This document shows positions 41,575 through 45,179 of a stretch of DNA of 45,179 nucleotides, one piece after another. Source of the stretch: a virus; the IMG/VR virus record IMGVR_UViG_3300036863_000017, positions 1 through 45,179 of that record. One strand, 5' to 3'. Below the pieces are notes generated by a model that saw only the letters and a list, made by a program, of their open reading frames with translations, was not told the origin of the DNA and ran no database searches. The position numbers and the translations under genes were made by a program. The stretch's first letter is position 1, and each line of letters begins with the position of its first letter.

Positions 41575-41838
41575 TTATTTCTTACTACGTTGTTCCAATA
41601 TCTTATGTATATCTGTTACTTGTTCATCTATTCTATCAAGTTTAATACCAAAAACATCAGCACGAACATATCTTGTATCAAGGATTACCATTAAATCTTG
41701 TCGCCATACATTAAGTTCGTGCATGGTCTTTCTTAATCCTTGAAGTGTTTTGAAATTATATCCTGCATAGAATACAACTGTAGCAACAGAAATTATACCC
41801 AATAACATTGATATAATTAATGCTATTCTTTCTATCAT
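41575..41838 (-). CDS. Single-pass membrane protein with coiled coil
   Basis: 87 residues. One N-terminal transmembrane helix (IALIISMLLGIISVATVVFY), then a periplasmic or cytoplasmic helical part (LKLDRIDEQVTDIHKILE-like). This layout is that of inner-membrane spanins or phage membrane anchors, but there is no second spanin gene visible. Overlaps the upstream gene by 4 nt. Confidence 0.5.
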   Translation of the reverse strand: MIERIALIISMLLGIISVATVVFYAGYNFKTLQGLRKTMHELNVWRQDLMVILDTRYVRADVFGIKLDRIDEQVTDIHKILEQRSKK

Positions 41839-42059
41839 GATACAACAATGGTATGATTTGCACCACTAATAGTATCAGTTAATGTAGTAACACCATTCAA
41901 ATCAAACTCTTTAGCCGGACCACTTAACAATGAACCCTGATAAACTTGCAAGACTTTCCGGTCCATATCAACTACCATAGATGTTACATTTGCTAATACT
42001 AGGGAAGTTGCTTGAACAGCAGGACCAGTTTTTGCAGTAACCGTAACTTGACTAGGCAT
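41835..42059 (-). CDS. Small beta-rich protein
   Basis: 74 residues: SQVTVTAKTGPAVQATSLVL then DLNGVTTLTDTISGANHTIV. Probably a small beta-barrel or sandwich. No recognised function. Confidence 0.5.
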   Translation of the reverse strand: MPSQVTVTAKTGPAVQATSLVLANVTSMVVDMDRKVLQVYQGSLLSGPAKEFDLNGVTTLTDTISGANHTIVVS

Positions 42060-42061
42060 GA

Positions 42062-42607
42062 TTACTCCTTAACGTGAATCACATCAAATGAACGCTCATC
42101 TCTAAATTGTGGAGCATAAAATACAAATTGAGGTTTTTGTTTATCAGATTCATTAGAACCTTTTTCTGGTTCCATATCTTTTATAATAGCAGCCATATCA
42201 CGAGCCACACCTGATACAGCTTTTACATTTGCACTTGCTAATTTTTCTTCAGTAATATGTTTTAATGCATCAAATAGTCTACCACGAGCTTTCTTTTGTA
42301 TTCTTTCTCTTGTATTGTCGATATGATTTTTTAGGTCTGGATTAGGTTGGTTATATGTTGTGGTGCTAGTCGCACCATTAGAATAGGCAGAAACTGAGGA
42401 ATCTGATATATCAAACATGCGCGCAAGTGCTAATGCTTCAGTTCTAGAATCTAATTCATTTGTTTCTCCTATAATCTTTCTTAATGACTCAGGAACTTCT
42501 TTATTTCCATTACCTCTACCTTTTTCTGGTAAAGGAATTATTTCAGCTTTAGTAACTTTATTTATTTCTTTCTCGAAATCTTCATCACTTACGATACCCA
42601 TACTCAT
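42062..42607 (-). CDS. Putative terminase small subunit
   Basis: 181 residues. ALARMFDISDSSVSAYSNGA resembles a helix-turn-helix, followed by a long helical stretch (NHIDNTRERIQKKARGRLFD to AAIIKDMEPEK), as in phage small terminases that bind packaging sites. An early position in the late unit agrees. TerL is about 3.8 kb downstream, so the pairing is inferred. Confidence 0.5.
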   Translation of the reverse strand: MSMGIVSDEDFEKEINKVTKAEIIPLPEKGRGNGNKEVPESLRKIIGETNELDSRTEALALARMFDISDSSVSAYSNGATSTTTYNQPNPDLKNHIDNTRERIQKKARGRLFDALKHITEEKLASANVKAVSGVARDMAAIIKDMEPEKGSNESDKQKPQFVFYAPQFRDERSFDVIHVKE

Positions 42608-42611
42608 AAGA

Positions 42612-42878
42612 TTACCAACCCAGAATTTCTTTTATTCTAAGAAAAGATTTTTCTTGTGAATTGCTATCAGCACCAGATTCACGTAAAGCAGTTCTAATTA
42701 ATTCTAGTTTATGAGAATTATTTCGTCTGTCTTGATTTCTTTCCTTGAAAAGATTGTCAACTTTAATATCTAATTCGTCTAGTTTTTTATTAGCTGCCCT
42801 TACGTTACGCAATGTGGTATCTTGGGGATTTCTTTTTTTCTTTTTATCTACTTTCTTAATTCTAGTTTTCTTTTTCAT
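42612..42878 (-). CDS. Small basic protein, paralogue of the upstream gene
   Basis: 88 residues. N-terminus almost entirely Lys/Arg (KKKTRIKKVDKKKKR), then a C-terminal segment (IRTALRESGADSNSQEKSFL and on) matching the C-terminus of the gene at 42862-43158 at 13 of 26 positions. A tandem duplication is the likely origin. Possible DNA-binding or assembly factor; unknown. Confidence 0.6.
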   Translation of the reverse strand: MKKKTRIKKVDKKKKRNPQDTTLRNVRAANKKLDELDIKVDNLFKERNQDRRNNSHKLELIRTALRESGADSNSQEKSFLRIKEILGW

Positions 42879-43158
42879 TTAATACTTCCTTAATTTTTTC
42901 TAAGGATTTGATTTGAGAAGCTGAATCCATTCCACCATCTTTCAGTATGACCATAATCTTATCATATGTATTTGGCTTCACGTTCAATCCTTGAAGAATT
43001 GACATGTTCTTTTCTCTTGCTTCATTAATTAAATTATCAATTGGCTTAGTTTCTTTTACTTCAAACTTTTCGGCTACTTTGATTGGTTCAGGAATCTTTG
43101 TTGGACTATCTAATTTGATTTCTTCCATTAATTTCTTAGCATCATCTGATGGATTCAT
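42862..43158 (-). CDS. First late gene, small protein, unknown
   Basis: 98 residues. Charged N-terminal part, then IMVILKDGGMDSASQIKSLE, the segment shared with the next gene. As the first gene after the putative leftward promoter it may be made earliest in the late programme. Overlaps the next gene by 17 nt. No family recognised. Confidence 0.6.
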   Translation of the reverse strand: MNPSDDAKKLMEEIKLDSPTKIPEPIKVAEKFEVKETKPIDNLINEAREKNMSILQGLNVKPNTYDKIMVILKDGGMDSASQIKSLEKIKEVLNEKEN

Positions 43159-43200
43159 TTTGCTATCCTATATTACTTATTACACCAAAATTGGACTAGC

Positions 43201-43227
43201 GTATCATGCTCCAGTCAAGCAAGTCAA
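43201..43227 (-). promoter_or_regulatory. Putative leftward late promoter
   Basis: On the minus strand TTGACT (43227-43222) is followed by TGATAC (43206-43201), with a 15-nt spacer, shorter than ideal; ATACGC at a 17-nt spacer is an alternative -10. A second TTGACT lies at 43218-43213, so TTGACTTGCTTGACT is a tandem motif. The first late start codon is about 43 nt downstream. Confidence 0.4.
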
Positions 43228-43266
43228 GTCTGGAAGTGGTTCACAGTCAATGACTTATCGACCGAC

Positions 43267-43295
43267 TTGACAAAGCCGTTGTCAACGGATATGAT
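43267..43295 (+). promoter_or_regulatory. Consensus sigma70 promoter with overlapping operator
   Basis: TTGACA (43267-43272), 17-nt spacer, TATGAT (43290-43295): a near-perfect sigma70 promoter. TTGACAA (43267-43273) and TTGTCAA (43279-43285) make a perfect inverted repeat covering the -35, a typical operator geometry. The predicted start of transcription (about 43302) coincides with the ATG of the following small gene. Confidence 0.75.
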
Positions 43296-43301
43296 ATATG
43301 T

Positions 43302-43433
43302 ATGAGAATATGTAAGGAGTGTGATGGCTCCATTCCATCTAGTCATCGTAAAGATAGTAAATTTTGTTCTACTAGGTGTCGATTATTAAGTTGGATTAGA
43401 AATCATCCGAGAATAAAAAAGAAAAGGAAATAA
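43302..43433 (+). CDS. 43-aa zinc-finger protein, probably leaderless
   Basis: ATG at 43302. CKEC, FC and CRLL give a C-x2-C...C-x4-C zinc site, then a basic tail (RIKKKRK). Similar tiny zinc-finger proteins with RKDSKFCS.RCR motifs are frequent in phages and bacteria. The promoter directly upstream predicts transcription starting at or within a base of the ATG. A different frame (43324-43389) with its own Shine-Dalgarno overlaps it. Confidence 0.65.
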   Translation: MRICKECDGSIPSSHRKDSKFCSTRCRLLSWIRNHPRIKKKRK

Positions 43434-43970
43434 TATATGGAACCATAATATGGGACCCTTTAATTTTTGATTAGAGAGATTCATAAGCAACCGCTGCAAT
43501 TTTCATGCCAATATGGGACCCAATATATAGGGGTATACCCCCATACTCTACACAACATATAGTATACACTACATACAGTATATAATAATTACACTATACT
43601 GTGGATAAACTGTGCGTGTGACAATTATTTGCTGACACTTTTTGTTTATGTGACATAACTTGTCACGGATACAAGGAGACTTTACATGACTTGAACAGAC
43701 TTTAGATGACTTAGCCAACATTACATGTAGTGGCATGAACCATGTATTACATCATGGTGTTCGATGGTTCGGCACTCAGTAGTGAGTGCTCTACCGATAA
43801 AGCCAAACGGGCATTGTGCAGCGTTCTTTATCACGAATAAACGACAAGGCTGATAAGCGCAGCCTACTTAATATCTTAATACGCTGTCGCCCGTCTATAT
43901 CAAACTTAGGTGGAGTGTATAGACGGAAGAATATGGGATTTAATATACTGCCTAGAAAGGGCAGACTACA
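43434..43970. other. Non-coding AT-rich region, candidate origin
   Basis: No credible ORF. It contains the direct repeat AATATGGGACCC (43447-43458 and 43510-43521), the palindrome GGGGTATACCCC (43530-43541), a very AT-rich stretch (about 43555-43600), a perfect DnaA-box match TGTGGATAA (43600-43608), the inverted repeat GTGACAATTAT/ATAACTTGTCAC (43618-43628/43655-43666), and several hairpins such as GCACTCA-TGAGTGC (43772-43789). It could be a replication origin; this is inference. Confidence 0.5.
43920..43949 (+). promoter_or_regulatory. Putative promoter of mini-gene 43971
   Basis: TAGACG (43920-43925), an 18-nt spacer, TATACT (43944-43949). The -35 is weak (4 of 6) and the -10 good (5 of 6). 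The -10 lies in the left arm of the inverted repeat 43929-43955/44151-44177. Confidence 0.4.
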
Positions 43971-44177
43971 ATGTTAATTTCACCCTACGCGCGTTTGTCA
44001 ATCACGAAAAAGACAGTTAATGGTCGTCGATTCAATCGTGAAGTGAAACGATTACAGTTAAGGAATTACAAGCCAGTCATCCGGCTTGTAAAACACTTTC
44101 GTTTCCGGAACAATCCTAGACTAGTTACCGAATAACAACTAACTAATCAACTAGGCAGTGTATTAAATCCCATATTC
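43929..44177. repeat. 27-nt inverted repeat enclosing mini-gene 43971
   Basis: 43929-43955 is the reverse complement of 44151-44177 apart from one mismatch (TATACT versus TACACT). The 195-nt spacer holds one complete ORF (43971-44135) and nothing else. The two arms could pair in RNA around the gene, or mark the ends of an exchangeable cassette. Confidence 0.9.
43971..44135 (+). CDS. Basic 54-aa protein within inverted repeat
   Basis: ATG at 43971 to TAA at 44133-44135. MLISPYARLSITKKTVNGRR then REVKRLQLRNYKPVIRLVKH: 15 Arg/Lys in 54 residues, so probably nucleic acid-binding. AGGGCAG upstream may be a ribosome-binding site. Codon use (more C/G third positions) differs from the late genes. 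No family recognised. Confidence 0.55.
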   Translation: MLISPYARLSITKKTVNGRRFNREVKRLQLRNYKPVIRLVKHFRFRNNPRLVTE

Positions 44178-44186
44178 GTAACAAAA

Positions 44187-44231
44187 GACTCTATCATGTG
44201 GATAGGCTTAACCTATACATGCGATAGAGTC
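44187..44231 (+). promoter_or_regulatory. Strong bulged hairpin upstream of mini-gene 44269
   Basis: GACTCTATC (44187-44195) pairs with GATAGAGTC (44223-44231), and inside ATGT..ATAGG with CCTATACAT, giving 18 pairs and a 5-nt loop. A second small hairpin AATAGACT-ACCT-AGTCTATT follows. The TGTGGATAG at 44197-44205 is one mismatch from a DnaA box. The right arm is shared with the inverted repeat 44223-44248/44456-44481, so alternative foldings compete. Confidence 0.7.
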
Positions 44232-44268
44232 TAATAGACTACCTAGTCTATTGTCTTAGGAGAAAAAC

Positions 44269-44442
44269 ATGGATTTGAAACACGTTACCTTTATCCTTGC
44301 CTGCCGTGAATTTTTTGGACTGAAACCGAATCAGTCACTACAGGAATTTGCACAAGAAATTCGTATGCTTACTCCCGACGACCGCGCGCAGTTCATTGAA
44401 ATGTTTAAGACAGTCGGTTACGACGCCACGAAAACCACATAA
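44269..44442 (+). CDS. Small conserved-type phage protein (57 aa)
   Basis: TTAGGAGAAAAACATG is an excellent ribosome-binding site. MDLKHVTFILACREFFGLKP then LQEFAQEIRMLTPDDRAQFI is a helical protein; short podoviral proteins with LRDFFG..P..TL.EF..E...LT..D. patterns exist, mostly unassigned. GC content is higher than in the late genes. Enclosed by the inverted repeat 44223-44481. Confidence 0.7.
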   Translation: MDLKHVTFILACREFFGLKPNQSLQEFAQEIRMLTPDDRAQFIEMFKTVGYDATKTT

Positions 44443-44447
44443 TTTAC

Positions 44448-44476
44448 TTGACAATGACTAGGTAGTATGTTAGACT
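44448..44476 (+). promoter_or_regulatory. Promoter of gene 44540
   Basis: TTGACA (44448-44453), 17-nt spacer, TAGACT (44471-44476). Perfect -35 and a four-of-six -10. The transcript would begin near 44483 with a hairpin leader (GTCAGT at about 44494 with ACTGAC) before the GAGAAGGGG Shine-Dalgarno. Confidence 0.65.
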
Positions 44477-44539
44477 CTATCTCAGGGTCTAGGTCAGTTC
44501 ACAATTCCGTGACTGACAATTGTAACGAGAAGGGGACAC

Positions 44540-44887
44540 ATGATAACAGAGACGTTCAAGGGCACGATTGAGAATGCATATGGCCAGCCACTTGACAAGC
44601 CACTTGCATTTTCAGGTAGCTACGAAATGCTACAGAAAGGTGATGAAATTCCTGCAAAGGAACAGCCTGATGCTGATGATATTCGCAATTACGTGAATGC
44701 CAAACGTAAGGCGAATGCTCGTCAAAAGAGCATGCAGGAAGTTCTAGACGCGGCAGGAATCGAAAAGCCTACATTGGAAAACAATGTGGACTTACAGGTC
44801 AAGACGATGGTCAAGTCTCTTGTTGCTTCCGGTAAGTATAACGAGGAACAGGCGACTACATTCGCCAAGACTGCACTTGGTCTGTAA
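44540..44887 (+). CDS. Hypothetical early protein (115 aa)
   Basis: 115 residues. GAGAAGGGGACACATG gives a good start. ETFKGTIENAYGQPLDKPLA begins a likely beta domain; the rest is helical (YVNAKRKANARQKSMQEVLD; EEQATTFAKTALGL). It has its own promoter and a strong hairpin after the stop, so it is a monocistronic unit. In podoviruses, short genes in this location are early proteins; the sequence itself is not recognised. Confidence 0.7.
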   Translation: MITETFKGTIENAYGQPLDKPLAFSGSYEMLQKGDEIPAKEQPDADDIRNYVNAKRKANARQKSMQEVLDAAGIEKPTLENNVDLQVKTMVKSLVASGKYNEEQATTFAKTALGL

Positions 44888-44901
44888 TTAATTACAGAAC
44901 A

Positions 44902-44946
44902 AAATACCCGATATGGAAAAACTTTGCAAGGCCATATCGGGTATTT
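44902..44946 (+). terminator. Terminator-like hairpin
   Basis: AAATACCCGATATGG (44902-44916) pairs perfectly with 44932-44946 (15 pairs, 15-nt loop). It is nested in a second stem, TTAATTACA (44888-44896) with TGTAATTAA (44952-44960). The T-run after it is short, so it may be a bidirectional or factor-assisted terminator. It ends the unit of gene 44540. Confidence 0.65.
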
Positions 44947-44960
44947 GATTGTGTAATTAA

Positions 44961-45052
44961 ACTTGGTAAGTAGTTCCAAACAAGTGTCATAATCGACACG
45001 TAATAGTTTTCGGAACGAAAACCACTAGACTGGTATTCACGTAATACTAACT
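44961..45052. other. Non-coding region before circle joint
   Basis: Short hairpins only: GTGTC/GACAC (around 44985-45000) and GTTTTC/GAAAAC (around 45007-45023). AAACCACTAGAC (about 45019-45030) is inverted, with one mismatch, relative to GTCTACTGGTTT at 31-42 across the joint. It continues into the control region at 1-654 on the circle. Confidence 0.5.
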
Positions 45053-45179
45053 CCTATATTAACTATACAGGAAGTTAATACGGTCTACTGGTTTAGTTTA
45101 CATGTAATGTCTGGAAAAGAGGACAGTATAGACTCTTATACCAGTATACTCCCCCCATCCTAGACCGGGTAGGGTAAAA
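45053..45179. repeat. Terminal direct repeat, right copy
   Basis: Exact copy of bases 1-127. Coordinates after 45052 duplicate the start of the window. The non-coding region before the first gene therefore continues, on the circle, from about 44961 through 45052 into 1-654. Confidence 0.95.

Larger units (their letters stand above)
44223..44481. repeat. 26-nt inverted repeat enclosing mini-gene 44269
   Basis: 44223-44248 pairs with 44456-44481 at 24 of 26 positions. Between them lies one ORF (44269-44442) and the -35 and most of the spacer of the promoter that drives the next gene; the -10 of that promoter is in the right arm. Same architecture as the repeat around 43971, with unrelated arm sequence. 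Confidence 0.9.

Noticed and set aside
43754-43812. tRNA-like segment on the minus strand (GGTAGAGC D-arm-like piece near a 7-bp stem)
   Set aside because: The stem GCACTCA/TGAGTGC has a 4-nt loop, not a 7-nt anticodon loop. There is no T-arm with a TTCRA loop on the same strand, and the acceptor partner is missing.
1-45052. CRISPR array, diversity-generating retroelement, integrase or attachment site
   Set aside because: No regularly spaced direct repeats, no reverse transcriptase and no recombinase gene were seen. The tRNA carries no duplicated 3' end elsewhere that I could find.

Overview
The window is a complete or near-complete genome of a tailed double-stranded DNA bacteriophage. Bases 1-127 are repeated exactly at 45053-45179, so the contig closes into a circle (or has short direct terminal repeats) with a unique length of 45,052 bp. 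The DNA is AT-rich, the coding density is very high, and start/stop codons overlap as ATGA or TAATG throughout. I see no integrase, repressor, reverse transcriptase, RNA polymerase or CRISPR array, so a strictly lytic life style is likely. The host cannot be named from sequence. Sigma70-like promoters and a GH108 lysozyme are compatible with a Gram-negative bacterium, but that is inference. A short-tailed (podovirus-like) particle is suggested by the portal, an adaptor-like protein, a nozzle-like protein, internal virion-like proteins and the absence of a tape measure protein.

Layout. (1) 1-654: non-coding, with a strong sigma70-like promoter (234-262), nested long inverted repeats and iteron-like 21-bp repeats. 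(2) 655-17251, plus strand: the early and replication region. It holds many small proteins, often with zinc ribbons, around a replication and repair core: SprT-SNF2 fusion, Cas4-like nuclease, Sak4-like ATPase, SSB-like protein, cold-shock-like protein behind a structured leader, UDG-DNA polymerase A split into two genes, a DUF3987-like helicase/primase-type protein, a frameshifted endonuclease VII, and a MazG-like enzyme. A tRNA-Leu(UAA) closes the unit at 17253-17337. (3) 17340-43158, minus strand, transcribed toward the tRNA: the late region. In transcription order it runs from paralogous small proteins and a TerS candidate, through fibre and decoration-like proteins, TerL, a zincin, a glycosidase-like protein, the portal, the scaffold, the major capsid protein, the adaptor, tail and collagen-like fibre proteins, endolysin and internal virion proteins, to a two-helix membrane protein. 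(4) 43159-45052: a divergent promoter/operator region, a zinc-finger mini-gene, a DnaA box with AT-rich DNA (possible origin), and three small plus-strand genes. Two of these genes are each enclosed by a 26-27 bp near-perfect inverted repeat.

Functional picture. Early transcription probably starts in the structured region around the circle joint and reads rightward through replication genes. Late transcription starts near 43200 and reads leftward, and the two fronts converge at the tRNA. The most unusual observations are: (a) three small early-region ORFs (11250, 15221, 15726) that resemble different segments of the phage's own major capsid protein; (b) a family A DNA polymerase cut exactly before motif A by a 940-bp cassette of five overlapping small genes; (c) a two-part structured RNA leader in front of a cold-shock-like gene; (d) inverted-repeat-enclosed mini-genes at the right end; (e) a 40-codon run of only TAT/AAT codons inside a conserved phage protein; (f) over-represented GCGCGC/CGCGCG hexamers in an AT-rich genome.
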